DNA of 64,000 nucleotides from Sinorhizobium psoraleae (GTDB lineage: Bacteria; Pseudomonadota; Alphaproteobacteria; Rhizobiales; Rhizobiaceae), in the NCBI RefSeq assembly GCF_013283645.1, contig NZ_JABEKV010000001.1, forward strand, positions 818,699 through 882,698, written 5' to 3'. Shown here piece by piece: positions 45,370 through 54,454 of the stretch (position 1 is the first letter of the stretch; each line of letters opens with the position of its first letter). The translations under genes and the position numbers were made by a program. The notes beneath the pieces were generated by a model, which was not told the DNA's origin, did no database searches, and saw nothing but the letters and a program-made list of their open reading frames with translations.

Positions 45370-46410
45370 ATGGCTATAGCTAGAGGATATGCGGCGACCG
45401 ATGCTTCGAAGCCGCTTACACCTTTCACGTTCGAGCGCCGCGAACCACGCGACGACGATGTGGTTATCGACATCAAATATTGCGGCGTCTGCCACTCCGA
45501 TATCCACCAGGCCCGCAACGAATGGGGCAACTCCACCTTCCCGATGGTTCCAGGCCATGAGATCGTCGGGATTGTTTCGGCGGTCGGATCAAAGGTCACG
45601 AAGTTCAAGGTCGGCGACCGCGCTGGCGTCGGCTGCTTTGTCGATTCCTGCACGACCTGCACCACCCGCGATCTCGATCTGGAACATTATCTGCCGGGTC
45701 TGGTCGGGACCTATAACAGCGTCGAGGCCGACGGAAAGACCCCGACCCAGGGCGGCTACTCGGATCATATCGTCGTCAAGGAAGGCTATGTGCTTTCGAT
45801 TCCCGAGAACCTGCCGCTCGACGCAGCCGCACCGCTGCTCTGCGCCGGTATCACGCTTTACTCGCCGCTGCGTCACTGGAAGGCGGGACCCGGCAAGAAG
45901 GTTGCAATCGTCGGCATGGGCGGCCTCGGGCACATGGGCGTGAAGCTTGCTCACGCGATGGGTGCCGAGGTCACGGTGCTGAGCCAGAGCCTCTCCAAAA
46001 AGGAGGACGGGCTGAAACTCGGTGCGGATCATTACTACGCGACCAACGATCCGGAGACGTTCCAGGCGCTTGCCGGAAGTTTCGACCTCATCATCTGCAC
46101 CGTCGCCGCCGAGATCGACTGGAACGCCTACCTCAATCTGCTGAAGGTCGATGGCGACCTGGTGCTTGTCGGCATTCCAGAGAACCCGGTGCCGGTCCAC
46201 GCCTTTTCGCTTGTTCCGGCCCGGCGCAGCATTTCTGGTTCGATGATCGGCTCGATCAAGGAAACCCAGGAGATGCTGGATTTCTGCAGTGAGCATGGCA
46301 TCGTTTCGGAGATCGAGATGATCCGCATGGACGAAATCAATGCGGCCTACGAGCGTGTCGTCAAGAGCGACGTGCGCTATCGCTTCGTGATCGACATGGC
46401 CTCGCTGTAG
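45370..46410 (+). CDS. Zinc-type alcohol dehydrogenase (YahK/CAD-like)
   Basis: A 346-residue medium-chain dehydrogenase. Catalytic zinc residues are kept ([11 protein letters not shown], and Cys in PLLCAG), and the Rossmann motif is [20 protein letters not shown]. The structural zinc lobe, normally four Cys spaced C-x2-C-x2-C-x7-C, has only Cys94 and Cys97: Arg100 and Leu108 replace the others. Family members reduce aldehydes such as cinnamaldehyde with NADPH. It is divergent from an AraC regulator that probably controls it. Confidence 0.88.
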   Translation: MAIARGYAATDASKPLTPFTFERREPRDDDVVIDIKYCGVCHSDIHQARNEWGNSTFPMVPGHEIVGIVSAVGSKVTKFKVGDRAGVGCFVDSCTTCTTRDLDLEHYLPGLVGTYNSVEADGKTPTQGGYSDHIVVKEGYVLSIPENLPLDAAAPLLCAGITLYSPLRHWKAGPGKKVAIVGMGGLGHMGVKLAHAMGAEVTVLSQSLSKKEDGLKLGADHYYATNDPETFQALAGSFDLIICTVAAEIDWNAYLNLLKVDGDLVLVGIPENPVPVHAFSLVPARRSISGSMIGSIKETQEMLDFCSEHGIVSEIEMIRMDEINAAYERVVKSDVRYRFVIDMASL

Positions 46411-46460
46411 GAGGCAAATCCAGGAAAAGCATGTAACGGTTTTTCGTCCGGAATTGCGTA
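46411..46460 (+). repeat. Short repeat with GTAACGGTTTTTCGTCCGGAATT core
   Basis: AATCCAGGAAAAGCATGTAA followed by CGGTTTTTCGTCCGGAATTGCG, 30 bases after the dehydrogenase stop. Same family as 24979-25025 and 33685-33720. Confidence 0.7.
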
Positions 46461-46484
46461 TTTTCAAAGAGCCCGCTGCCGCTT

Positions 46485-46949
46485 TCAGACGAGCGGCAGC
46501 GGACCGTCGTTCTTGATCTCTTCCATGACAGCGTAGGTGCGGGTTTCCTTGACCCCCGGCAGTGTCCACAGCACCTGCCCCAGGAAATTGCGGTAGGCGG
46601 TCATGTCCTCGAAGCGGGTCTTGACCAGATAGTCGAAGCCGCCGGCGACCATATGGCATTCGAGCACGGCCGGGGCCTGTTTGATGGCGATCGCAAACTG
46701 GTCGAAGACTTCCGGTGTCGTCTTGTCCAGCATGACTTCGATGAAGACGAGCAGACCGAAGCCCAGCTTGTGCGGATCGAGGCGGGCACCGAATCCCGAG
46801 ACGTACCCTTCCTTAAGCAGCCGGCGCAGCCGCTCGCTGGTCGCGGTCGGCGACAGGCCGATGCGGTCGGCCAGCTCAAGGTTGGTGATCCGGCCATCCG
46901 CCTGCAGGATGTTCAGGATTCTGCGATCCGTCTTGTCGATCTGGTGCAT
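46485..46949 (-). CDS. Lrp/AsnC-family transcriptional regulator
   Basis: A 154-residue protein with an N-terminal helix-turn-helix (IDKTDRRILNILQADGRITN, then LELADRIGLSPTATSERLRR) and an RAM ligand-binding domain (GFGLLVFIEVMLDKTT, ETRTYAVMEEIK). Length and split are typical. Lrp-type proteins sense amino acids; the M20 amidohydrolase 25 bases upstream in the same direction is the likely target, perhaps for amino-acid conjugate breakdown. Confidence 0.92.
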   Translation of the reverse strand: MHQIDKTDRRILNILQADGRITNLELADRIGLSPTATSERLRRLLKEGYVSGFGARLDPHKLGFGLLVFIEVMLDKTTPEVFDQFAIAIKQAPAVLECHMVAGGFDYLVKTRFEDMTAYRNFLGQVLWTLPGVKETRTYAVMEEIKNDGPLPLV

Positions 46950-46974
46950 TACCGCCGCCTCCCGCTCGCGTCTC

Positions 46975-48138
46975 TCAGGCGGCCAGTCGCGCTTCAGCGA
47001 GCTTCACCCAATAGGAGATCCCGTGCGGGATCGCCTCGTCGTTGAAGTCATAGGCCGGATGGTGAAGGCCGGCCGTGTCGCCGTTGCCCATGAAGATGAA
47101 TGCGCCCGGCCGGGACAGCAGCATGTAGGAGAAATCCTCGCCACCCATCATCGGGTCGAGCGAGGGATTGACCTTGGCCGCTCCGGCAACCGTCGCGGCT
47201 GCCGCAAGCGCGTGGGCGGTCTCGTCGGCATGGTTGACGGTCACGGGATAGTTGCGGCCGTACCAGACGTTCACCGTCGCACCATAGGCGCCGGCGATGC
47301 TTTCGGCGATCTGGCGGATACGCGCCTCGCCGGTGTCGCGCACTTCCGGCATCAGGGTGCGGACGGTTCCGGCAAGGACCGCCTGCTCGGGAATGACGTT
47401 GTGGGCGAAGCCGCCGTTGAACTTCGTGACCGAGACGACGACGGATGCGAGGGGATCGACGGTGCGCGAGGCGATCGTCTGGAGCGCGTTGACGATCTGT
47501 GCGCCGACGACGATCGGATCGATCGTCTTGTGCGGCTGGGCCGCGTGGCCGCCGCGGCCGTTGATGGTGATGGTGAACTCGTCGGTCGACGCCATGATCG
47601 GGCCGATGCGGCTGCCAAAATGGCCGACCGGCATGCCCGGCATGTTGTGCATGCCGTAGACCTCCGCGATCGCGAAACGCTCCATCATCCCATCCTTGAC
47701 CATCTCGTTGCCGCCACCGCCGCCTTCCTCCGCCGGCTGGAAGATGACCGCGACGGATCCTGCGAAATTGCGCGTCTCCGCGAGATATCTCGCCGCACCG
47801 AGCAGCATGGCCGTGTGACCATCATGGCCGCAGGCGTGCATCTTGCCCGCGGTCGTCGACGACCAGGGCTTGCCGCTCGTCTCGGTGATCGGCAGGGCGT
47901 CCATATCGGCCCTGAGCCCGATGGTCCGCCCGGTGCCGAGATTGCCGCGAATGATGCCGACGACGCCGGTCCTGCCAAGACCAGTCACGATTTCGTCAAC
48001 GCCGAATTCCTTCAGTTTCCTTTCCACAAAGGCTGCCGTATTTTCGACCGCGAACAGGAGTTCGGGGTTCATGTGCAGGTGGCGCCGCCACTCGGTGACT
48101 TCGTTCTGGAGTTCGGCAGCGCGGTTGAGAATCGGCAT
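46975..48138 (-). CDS. M20-family amidohydrolase (hippurate hydrolase-like)
   Basis: A 387-residue M20D metallopeptidase: ADMDALPITE (bridging Asp), HACGHDGHTAML (Cys/His metal site of the M20D group), FQPAEEGGGGG (catalytic Glu) and MMGGEDFSYML near the end. These enzymes cleave N-acyl amino acids such as hippurate or indole-acetyl conjugates. ATG 48138 gives MPILNRAAELQNEV, the family start; the longer frame upstream overlaps a repeat and is unlikely to be coding. It precedes the Lrp gene on the same strand. Confidence 0.9.
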   Translation of the reverse strand: MPILNRAAELQNEVTEWRRHLHMNPELLFAVENTAAFVERKLKEFGVDEIVTGLGRTGVVGIIRGNLGTGRTIGLRADMDALPITETSGKPWSSTTAGKMHACGHDGHTAMLLGAARYLAETRNFAGSVAVIFQPAEEGGGGGNEMVKDGMMERFAIAEVYGMHNMPGMPVGHFGSRIGPIMASTDEFTITINGRGGHAAQPHKTIDPIVVGAQIVNALQTIASRTVDPLASVVVSVTKFNGGFAHNVIPEQAVLAGTVRTLMPEVRDTGEARIRQIAESIAGAYGATVNVWYGRNYPVTVNHADETAHALAAAATVAGAAKVNPSLDPMMGGEDFSYMLLSRPGAFIFMGNGDTAGLHHPAYDFNDEAIPHGISYWVKLAEARLAA

Positions 48139-48169
48139 AGGGTCGTCCTGTTGGTCTGTTCGGTCACTA

Positions 48170-48272
48170 CTGCATGATTCCTTAAATCGGAATCGATTTG
48201 AGGACAAAGTCACGCAGAAACTCAAAGCTCCACAGCGACTTTGCGTGTCCGATTGGACGCGCGGCGCTGTAA
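48170..48272 (+). repeat. Composite rhizobial palindromic repeat, copy 3
   Basis: Starts with CTGCATGATTCCTTAAATCG and a facing CGATTTGAGG, then AAACTCAAAGCTCCACAGCG, TTTGCGTGTCCGATTGGACG and CGCGGCGCTGT. The same block order (dyad, CAAAGC, TTTGCG, GACGCG) occurs in reverse at 59140-59255. Confidence 0.75.
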
Positions 48273-48382
48273 GGGCGCAGTGGATTGGCGCGGCAGCCAA
48301 GGATTGGGCTTTGCCATCTCCTCGCCATATAGGCTAAATACCGGGACAAGACGAGGCAATTGCGGAATTTCGAGGTTGGATT

Positions 48383-49513
48383 GTGGTGACAGGTGGATTC
48401 TTGAGGCGTGATGGGGCGAGGACGGTGGGCGTTCTCGCGGGGGCCTGTGCGGCATTTCTGGCAGTGGTAATGCCGGCATTTGCCAATCCGCGGCTGGTCG
48501 TCGACGTCAACTCGCTCAAGGTCTACGAGCATCAGGACATCTTCCGGAAGTGGTACCCGGCATCGCTGACCAAGCTGATGACGGCCTATACGACTTTCCG
48601 GGCGATCAAGACGGGGCAACTGACGCTGGAGAGCCCGGTCGTAATGACGAAGAACGCCGCGTCCGAGCCGCCGAGCAAGATGTTCTACAAGCCCGGCCAG
48701 GCGATGACCCTCGACAGCGCGCTGAAGATGATGCTGGTGAAATCGGCAAATGACGTCGCCGTTGCCATCGCGGAAACGGTCGGCGGCTCCGAGCCCGCCT
48801 TCATCGAGCGGATGAATGCCGAGGCACGGCGTATCGGGATGACCTCGTCCCATTTCATCAATGCTAACGGGCTGCCGGGCGAGGGGCAGTATACGACGGC
48901 TCGCGACCTTGCTGTGCTGGCGATCACGTTGAAGCGCGAGTTCCCCGAATATGCGGCCTATTTCTCGCTGGAAGGCTTCACCACCGGCAAGAAGGACTAT
49001 GCCAATTACAACATGCTGATCGGCCGCTTCGATGGCGCGGACGGCATGAAGACCGGCTTTATCTGCGCGTCGGGCTTCAATCAGGTCTCTTCGGCGACGC
49101 GCGATGGCCGCAGCGTCGTTTCGGTCGTTCTCGGTGAAGACAGTCTCGGCGCCCGCGCCGACGAGTCTGCCCGTCTCTTGCAGATGGCGCTGACGACCAG
49201 CAGCGCGGGCAAGCAGTCTCTGACGCAGATCGCTCCCTATGGAGAGGGCCGCGACACGGTTACGGACGTCAGCAAGCAGATCTGCTCCAAGACCGCCGCG
49301 AAGGTGCGCAGTGAAGGCCGCGACGAAGCCGGGCGCCAGAAGCTGCTTTCTCCTTACATCCACGAACTCAATCGCCCGCTCAAGCTTGCTTTTGCGGGGC
49401 TTATTCCGGGCAGTGGCGACAAAGTCGCCAAGGCCGGCAGCGATATCGCGGGGCAGGGCGACGTCGTCGAGATCGCCAACGTGCCCATTCCGGTTCCTCG
49501 CCCGAGTTTCTAG
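48383..49513 (+). CDS. D-alanyl-D-alanine carboxypeptidase (class A low-weight PBP)
   Basis: A 376-residue serine peptidase: Sec signal (about residues 1-35, cleavage after PAFA), catalytic Ser61-x-x-Lys in SLTKLM, SAN triad in VKSANDVAVA, and KTG in GMKTGFICASG. It trims the terminal D-Ala of peptidoglycan stem peptides in the periplasm (DacA/DacF type). The C-terminal tail (VEIANVPIPVPRPSF) is not an obvious amphipathic anchor. GTG 48383 has GAGG seven bases upstream. Confidence 0.92.
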   Translation: MVTGGFLRRDGARTVGVLAGACAAFLAVVMPAFANPRLVVDVNSLKVYEHQDIFRKWYPASLTKLMTAYTTFRAIKTGQLTLESPVVMTKNAASEPPSKMFYKPGQAMTLDSALKMMLVKSANDVAVAIAETVGGSEPAFIERMNAEARRIGMTSSHFINANGLPGEGQYTTARDLAVLAITLKREFPEYAAYFSLEGFTTGKKDYANYNMLIGRFDGADGMKTGFICASGFNQVSSATRDGRSVVSVVLGEDSLGARADESARLLQMALTTSSAGKQSLTQIAPYGEGRDTVTDVSKQICSKTAAKVRSEGRDEAGRQKLLSPYIHELNRPLKLAFAGLIPGSGDKVAKAGSDIAGQGDVVEIANVPIPVPRPSF

Positions 49514-49616
49514 AGCCGGGTAACAAGAGGTGCGCGGTCTTCGGCCGCATCGCGCGTCTCAAATTTCGTGGTTTCGAGTCGATCCGAGACCAGCGTGATC
49601 TAAGATGGAGTCCGCC

Positions 49617-50762
49617 ATGAACGGTCCCCTGCCGGTGGTGCCGGTATCTATCCTCACCGGCTTTCTCGGTGCGGGCAAGACGACGCTTCTCAATCGCCTG
49701 CTCAAGGATCCGGACCTCGCCGATACGGCGGTCATCATCAACGAATTCGGCGATGTCTCGATCGACCACCTGCTGGTCGAGGCCTCGAGCGACGGCGTGA
49801 TCGAGCTTTCCGACGGCTGCCTATGCTGCACGGTGCGCGGAGAGCTTGTCGACACGCTCGCCGACCTCATGGACCGTATGCAGACCGGCCGCATCAAGCC
49901 GCTGCGGCGTGTTGTGATCGAAACGACCGGGCTTGCCGACCCGGCGCCGGTGCTGCAATCCGTGCTCGGAAATCCGGTTATCGCGCAAAACTTCCGGCTG
50001 GACGGTGTCGTCACGGTCGTGGACGCGGTGAACGGTCTGCAGACGATCGCGAACCACGTGGAAGCCTTGAAGCAGGTCGCGGTCGCCGACCGGCTCGTCA
50101 TCAGCAAAGCCAAGCTCGCGACTGACGCGGAGCGGGAGACGCTTCTGGAACGGCTCAGGGACCTCAATCCACGCGCGCCGGTAATCGACGGCGATACGGA
50201 TGAGGCCGGCCGCGCGGAACTGTTCGCCTGCGGTCTCTATGAAGCGTCGACCAAGGTCGCCGATGTCGGCCGCTGGCTTCAGGACGAGGCGCACGCCGAT
50301 CATGATCACCAAGATCACGACCACGATGGGCATGATCATCATCATGGACATCACGATCACCACCATCACGATTTCACGCGCCACGGTTCGGACATCCGGT
50401 CCTTCAGCATCGTCCACGATCGTCCGATCGAGCCGATGGCGCTGGAAATGTTCATCGATCTTCTGCGTTCGGCCCATGGCGAAAAGCTGTTGCGGATGAA
50501 GGCGGTCGTTTCCATGGCGGACAATCCTGAACGGCCGCTCGTTCTGCACGGCGTGCAGACCGTTTTTCACGCGCCGGAGCGGCTCGCCGCCTGGCCCGAT
50601 CCTGACGACCGGCGCACGCGCATGGTGCTGATCACGAAGGGACTCGAGGAAGCGTTCGTGCGCGACCTCTTCGATGCCTTCACCGGCAAGCCCCGGATCG
50701 ACCGGCCGGACGCGCAAGCTCTCTCGGACAATCCACTCGCGGTTCCCGGCGTGAGATTCTAG
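49617..50762 (+). CDS. COG0523 GTPase, CobW/ZigA-type metallochaperone
   Basis: A 381-residue G3E-family GTPase: Walker A GFLGAGKTT, metal site GCLCCTV (C-x-C-C), Walker B ETTGLADP, and a C-terminal CobW_C domain. Between the two is a His/Asp tract of about 30 residues (around 225-255) with some 15 His, which should bind metal. The guanine motif is SKAK rather than N/S-K-x-D. There is no neighbouring nitrile hydratase or cobN, so a zinc-homeostasis chaperone role is the best guess. ATG 49617 has GGAG six bases before it; ATG 49605 is the alternative. Confidence 0.88.
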   Translation: MNGPLPVVPVSILTGFLGAGKTTLLNRLLKDPDLADTAVIINEFGDVSIDHLLVEASSDGVIELSDGCLCCTVRGELVDTLADLMDRMQTGRIKPLRRVVIETTGLADPAPVLQSVLGNPVIAQNFRLDGVVTVVDAVNGLQTIANHVEALKQVAVADRLVISKAKLATDAERETLLERLRDLNPRAPVIDGDTDEAGRAELFACGLYEASTKVADVGRWLQDEAHADHDHQDHDHDGHDHHHGHHDHHHHDFTRHGSDIRSFSIVHDRPIEPMALEMFIDLLRSAHGEKLLRMKAVVSMADNPERPLVLHGVQTVFHAPERLAAWPDPDDRRTRMVLITKGLEEAFVRDLFDAFTGKPRIDRPDAQALSDNPLAVPGVRF

Positions 50763-50813
50763 ACCGCAGTGCGCGGAATCGGTTGGATTTGCCAATCGGC
50801 TGCGGTTTGATTT

Positions 50814-51329
50814 TCACAGCCAGCGGCGGACGCGGCTCTTGTAGCCGCGATAGGCGTCGCCGAACTTCACTTCGAGATAGGCTTCTTCTCGGGCGACCAC
50901 TAGGTACCGGATGACAAAGTAAAACGGCACCAGCAGGATGAGGAGCCACAGGCTGTCGAAGCCGATGGCAAGACCGATCAGGCCGAGAAACATGCCGATG
51001 TAGATAGGATTGCGGCTGTAGCGGTAAGGCCCCTCTTCGACGATCGTCGTCGTCGGCTGGGTGGTCGGAATGTTCGTTCCCGCCCGGCGCAAGGTCGTCG
51101 CCGCCCAGATCAACAGTGCCAGGCCGGCGAGGAACACGATGGCGCCCAACCAACCGGCCGGCACTGCCGCCGGCAGGAAAGGCAGCGGGTAGAGCGCGTC
51201 GATCACACGCCCCGCCACAACGGCGAGTGCCCAGACGATCGGCGGCCGCACCGCCGCGCCGGAACTGTCGTGGAAATTGCCGCTCGCATCGTTCATTGTT
51301 GAGTCCGCGTCGTAGTTCGCTGGGATCAT
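50814..51329 (-). CDS. ICMT/PEMT-like membrane methyltransferase
   Basis: A 171-residue membrane protein with four hydrophobic helices and the C-terminal motif of isoprenylcysteine-methyltransferase-like proteins: GPYRYSRNPIYIGMFLGLIG and the end EEAYLEVKFGDAYRGYKSRV-RRWL. The RNPxY block and E-x2-Y-x2-Y binding residues suggest SAM-dependent methylation of a lipid or small molecule, but the substrate is unknown. Starts at 51329 or 51296; neither has a good ribosome site. Confidence 0.8.
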   Translation of the reverse strand: MIPANYDADSTMNDASGNFHDSSGAAVRPPIVWALAVVAGRVIDALYPLPFLPAAVPAGWLGAIVFLAGLALLIWAATTLRRAGTNIPTTQPTTTIVEEGPYRYSRNPIYIGMFLGLIGLAIGFDSLWLLILLVPFYFVIRYLVVAREEAYLEVKFGDAYRGYKSRVRRWL

Positions 51330-51398
51330 AGCAAGAATTCCGACCGCGTTGGAGCGCCGCGGTGTGGGACGACGACAGGGCTAAGATCTAGCGATATT

Positions 51399-51508
51399 GC
51401 CCCTCACCCTAGCCCTCTCCCCGCAAGGGCGAGGGGACTTCCGAGGTCGCCGCTTGTCCCTTCGCCCCGCTTGCGGGGAGAAGGCCGCGGCAGCGGGATG
51501 AGGGGCAG
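51399..51508. repeat. Long imperfect palindrome (TGCCCCTCA...TGAGGGGCA)
   Basis: TGCCCCTCACCCTAGCCCTC at one end and GGATGAGGGGCA at the other, with nested dyad CTCTCCCCGCAAG and CTTGCGGGGAGAAG. About 110 bases, noncoding, between the methyltransferase and TusA-like genes. The form is that of a common rhizobial dispersed palindrome, though only one copy is seen here. Confidence 0.7.
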
Positions 51509-51550
51509 TAATTTAGCCGCGGGTGAAGCCCGCACGCTTCGTTCGATCCG

Positions 51551-51790
51551 TCAGGCCTTCTTGCGGATGACGAAGCGATGGCCGCCCTCTGTGGGCGCGG
51601 CTTCCTCAAGCCGGTGTCCGTCCTCGTTGCAGAAATGCGGAATGTCGATAACCGCCAGAGGATCCGTCGTCTCGATCTCGAGCAGGGACCCGGGTGCGAG
51701 CGCCTGCATGCGCTTGCGCGTCTTCAAAACGGGAAGGGGGCACTTAAGCCCCCTCAGGTCATAGACGATCCTGGGCTCGTCCGGCATCAA
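51551..51790 (-). CDS. TusA-family sulfur-carrier protein
   Basis: A 79-residue TusA/SirA domain with the signature YDLRGLKCPLPVLKTRKRM, containing the persulfide Cys, and the CNEDGHRL...FVIRK end. Such proteins pass sulfur between cysteine desulfurase and acceptors in thiolation or molybdenum-cofactor work. Its start (51790) overlaps the stop of the upstream L,D-transpeptidase gene as ATGA, so the two are translationally coupled, an odd functional pairing. Confidence 0.9.
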   Translation of the reverse strand: MMPDEPRIVYDLRGLKCPLPVLKTRKRMQALAPGSLLEIETTDPLAVIDIPHFCNEDGHRLEEAAPTEGGHRFVIRKKA

Positions 51791-53223
51791 TTGCCCCAGA
51801 TCTTCCAGAACGGACGCTTCTTCGGCTGTTCGGCGGCGGGTTGTTCGGTTGCCGCCTGCGGATTTTCTGCCGGAGCCGCAGCCACTTGCGCATTGCTTTC
51901 GGCGGGCGTTCCTGTCTGCTTCTGGTCGGCGGCTGCCGGCTGCTGGTTTGCCGCGGGCTGCTGTGCCGCCGGCGCGGCGGCCTGCGGTGCGGGTGCCTGT
52001 GCCGCAGGTGCAGGCGTCGCGGCTTCCGGTTCGCTGGCCGAGAACAGATTCCAGAAGGATTTTCTGGCGGGCGGCGTCTGGACGGCCGCCTGCAGGACAG
52101 GCCGCTCGATCGGGCTTGCCTGCGGTACCGGCACGCTCGCGCCGCCACGGGTCGCTTTCTCAAGCGCCTCCTTCTGGATCAGCGCCGCCTGCTTGGCTTC
52201 CTCGGCCGCCTTCTGATCCGCGAGCTGTTTTTCGAGGTCGCTCACCTTCATCAGCTTGCCGGCATCGAGCGAATTGCCCGTGGGGGCATAGGCGAGTTCG
52301 CGGCCCTTGCGCTGATCGGCGACGATCGCCTTGCGCTCCGCTTCGCTCGGTTCATACCAGACCATGCCTTCGTACTTCTTCAGAGCCTTGTCGTAATCGC
52401 GCTGATAGTCCTTCTCGAAGTTTGTCATTGCCACTTGCAGCGCAGGTGGCGTCGACATCGCCGGGCATTGGCCCGTCGGATTGAACGTGCTGTCGCTCTG
52501 CTGGTTGAAGACGTATTTCCTCTCGCAGACATTCACATCCGGCGGACGCTTGGTCACCTCGAATTGGTCGTAGCCCGCCTTCAGCATCTTCCAGAACTCG
52601 ATGTTCGGATTATCGCGATGGCGGGCCATGTTCTCCGCGGTCATGCGGAAGGGGAACGCCTGGAGCTGGACGCTTTGCTGTCCACCCCTGAAGGCATCAC
52701 GTGCGAGCGCGAAGATCTCGATGATCTGCTCGTCCGTCATCGAATAGCAGCCCGACGAAGAGCATGCGCCATGGATCATCAGATGCGTGCCGGAACGGCC
52801 GTTCGCCTTGTCGTAAGTATTCGGGAAACCGGTGTTGATCGCGAGATAATAATTGGAATTGGGATTCATCTGGTGCGGGAACAGCGGATAGAATCCTTCC
52901 GGTGCCTGCCGGTCGCCTTCCTTCACCTTGGGACCGAGCTTTCCGGACCACGCGCAGATCTTGTAGCTCTTCAGGAGTTGAAAGCGGTTCGCCGCGTTGG
53001 CCTTCCAGACTTCGAGCGTGCCTTCTTCCTTGAAGATCCGCAGCGCGATCGGCGACGTCTTCTGCATCCCCAGTTCGCGCATCTTCGCGGTCATCTTGCT
53101 CGAAAGCTGATATTCGGTCTTGTTCTTTACCGAGGAGAGATTGACAGAATCCAGCGTCTCGTTGGTGCAGCCGGCAAGCGCGGCTGCGATAGCGGCGGTG
53201 GCAACAAGGTTCCTGAAACGCAT
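51787..53223 (-). CDS. L,D-transpeptidase (YkuD/YafK-like) lipoprotein
   Basis: A 478-residue protein with a lipoprotein signal (lipobox ALAGC, Cys19) and an L,D-transpeptidase domain: FYPLFPHQMNPNSNYYLAIN, HLMIHGACSSSGCYSMTDEQ (His and catalytic Cys). This subgroup is YafK-like, which can cross-link peptidoglycan or release Braun-type lipoprotein. The C-terminal 140 residues are Pro/Ala/Gln-rich (for example PAAQAPAPQAAAPAAQQ), a likely cell-wall-spanning linker. ATG 53223 (MRFRNLVATAA) gives the signal; an ATG 24 bases upstream does not. Confidence 0.87.
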   Translation of the reverse strand: MRFRNLVATAAIAAALAGCTNETLDSVNLSSVKNKTEYQLSSKMTAKMRELGMQKTSPIALRIFKEEGTLEVWKANAANRFQLLKSYKICAWSGKLGPKVKEGDRQAPEGFYPLFPHQMNPNSNYYLAINTGFPNTYDKANGRSGTHLMIHGACSSSGCYSMTDEQIIEIFALARDAFRGGQQSVQLQAFPFRMTAENMARHRDNPNIEFWKMLKAGYDQFEVTKRPPDVNVCERKYVFNQQSDSTFNPTGQCPAMSTPPALQVAMTNFEKDYQRDYDKALKKYEGMVWYEPSEAERKAIVADQRKGRELAYAPTGNSLDAGKLMKVSDLEKQLADQKAAEEAKQAALIQKEALEKATRGGASVPVPQASPIERPVLQAAVQTPPARKSFWNLFSASEPEAATPAPAAQAPAPQAAAPAAQQPAANQQPAAADQKQTGTPAESNAQVAAAPAENPQAATEQPAAEQPKKRPFWKIWGN

Positions 53224-53437
53224 CGGCAGAGGCCCGTTAAAAAACAAAATCCGTCATTGAGCGCCGCACCCGTCGAGGAGGCGCCCTCAACGAATCAGTA
53301 AGCGATTATTCTTCACGAAATCTTAACCCTGCAGGATCCCCCTGCGCACGCCATCTTTCATGACCGTACGAATATGGCCAAGATTTGGCCACAGTCCGAT
53401 TTCCGGTTGCCGCTGCCGCCGTTTTAATCGCAAAGGT

Positions 53438-54391
53438 TCAGAGATTTCGGCCGATATTCAGGTATTTCTGCCGGCGGTCCGTCCGCAATTCGTCGCCGCT
53501 GCGGCCGGACAGGTCCTTGAGCGCATCGGCGAGCACGGTCCCGGTGCGGCCGATGACCGACAGCGGGTCGCGATGGGCGCCGCCGACCGGTTCGGGAATG
53601 ATGCCGTCGATGATGCCGAGCGATTTGAGGTCCTCGGCCGTAATTTTCATGCTGCTTGCCGCTTCCTTGGCGCGCGCTGAATCGCGCCACAGGATCGAAG
53701 CCGCGCCCTCCGGCGAGATGACGCTGTAGATCGCATGCTCCAGCATATAGACGCGGTTGCCGGTTGCGATCGCGATCGCCCCGCCGGAGCCGCCTTCACC
53801 GAGGACCACGGTGACGATCGGCACCTTGACCTTGAGGCACATCTCGGTCGAGCGGGCGATCGCCTCGGCCTGCCCGCGTTCCTCGGCGTCGACGCCGGGA
53901 TAGGCGCCGGCCGTGTCGACCAGCGTGATCAGCGGCAGGCTGAAGCGGTCGGCCATCTCCATGACGCGGATCGCCTTGCGATAACCTTCCGGGCGCGGGC
54001 TGCCGAAATTGTGCTTGATGCGCGATTTGGTGTCGTTGCCCTTCTCCTGGCCGAGAACAGCGACCGGCATGCCGCGAAAGCGGGCGAGGCCCGCCTGGAT
54101 CGCATCGTCGTTGCCGAAGTTGCGGTCGCCGGCGAGCGGCGTGAATTCGGTGAAGAGTTCGGCTGCGTAGTCGAGGAAATGCGGGCGTGACGGGTGGCGG
54201 GCGACCTGGGTCTTCTGCCACGGCGACAGCTTGGAATAGATCTCGGCCATCGCGTCGCGTACACGCACCTCAAGCCGTGCGATCTCGTCGGATGTATTCA
54301 CACTCTCATCTTCACTGGCGAGTTTCTTCAGTTCGAGAATCTTGCCTTCGAGATCAGAAATGGGTTTTTCGAAATCGAGATAGTTGTGCAT
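53438..54391 (-). CDS. accA: Acetyl-CoA carboxylase carboxyltransferase alpha subunit AccA
   Basis: The alpha half of the carboxyltransferase that makes malonyl-CoA for fatty acids. The 317-residue protein starts MHNYLDFEKPISDLEGKILE, has LAGDRNFGNDDAIQAGLARF, GRPEGYRKAIRVMEMADRF-type block and the oxyanion region VLGEGGSGGAIAIATGNRVY, all standard. Downstream of xerD on the same strand by 63 bases. AccD is not in the window. Confidence 0.96.
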   Translation of the reverse strand: MHNYLDFEKPISDLEGKILELKKLASEDESVNTSDEIARLEVRVRDAMAEIYSKLSPWQKTQVARHPSRPHFLDYAAELFTEFTPLAGDRNFGNDDAIQAGLARFRGMPVAVLGQEKGNDTKSRIKHNFGSPRPEGYRKAIRVMEMADRFSLPLITLVDTAGAYPGVDAEERGQAEAIARSTEMCLKVKVPIVTVVLGEGGSGGAIAIATGNRVYMLEHAIYSVISPEGAASILWRDSARAKEAASSMKITAEDLKSLGIIDGIIPEPVGGAHRDPLSVIGRTGTVLADALKDLSGRSGDELRTDRRQKYLNIGRNL

Positions 54392-54454
54392 GAGATGCGT
54401 TTCCGATCAATTTGCGACAGGGCTCTGCGGTCGAAGCCAGCCTGCCCGGCGGTC

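Noticed and set aside
50290..50390. Tandem-looking CATCAT/GATCAC tract, considered as a microsatellite or CRISPR-like repeat
   Set aside because: It encodes the His-rich metal-binding region of the COG0523 protein and has no regular spacer.
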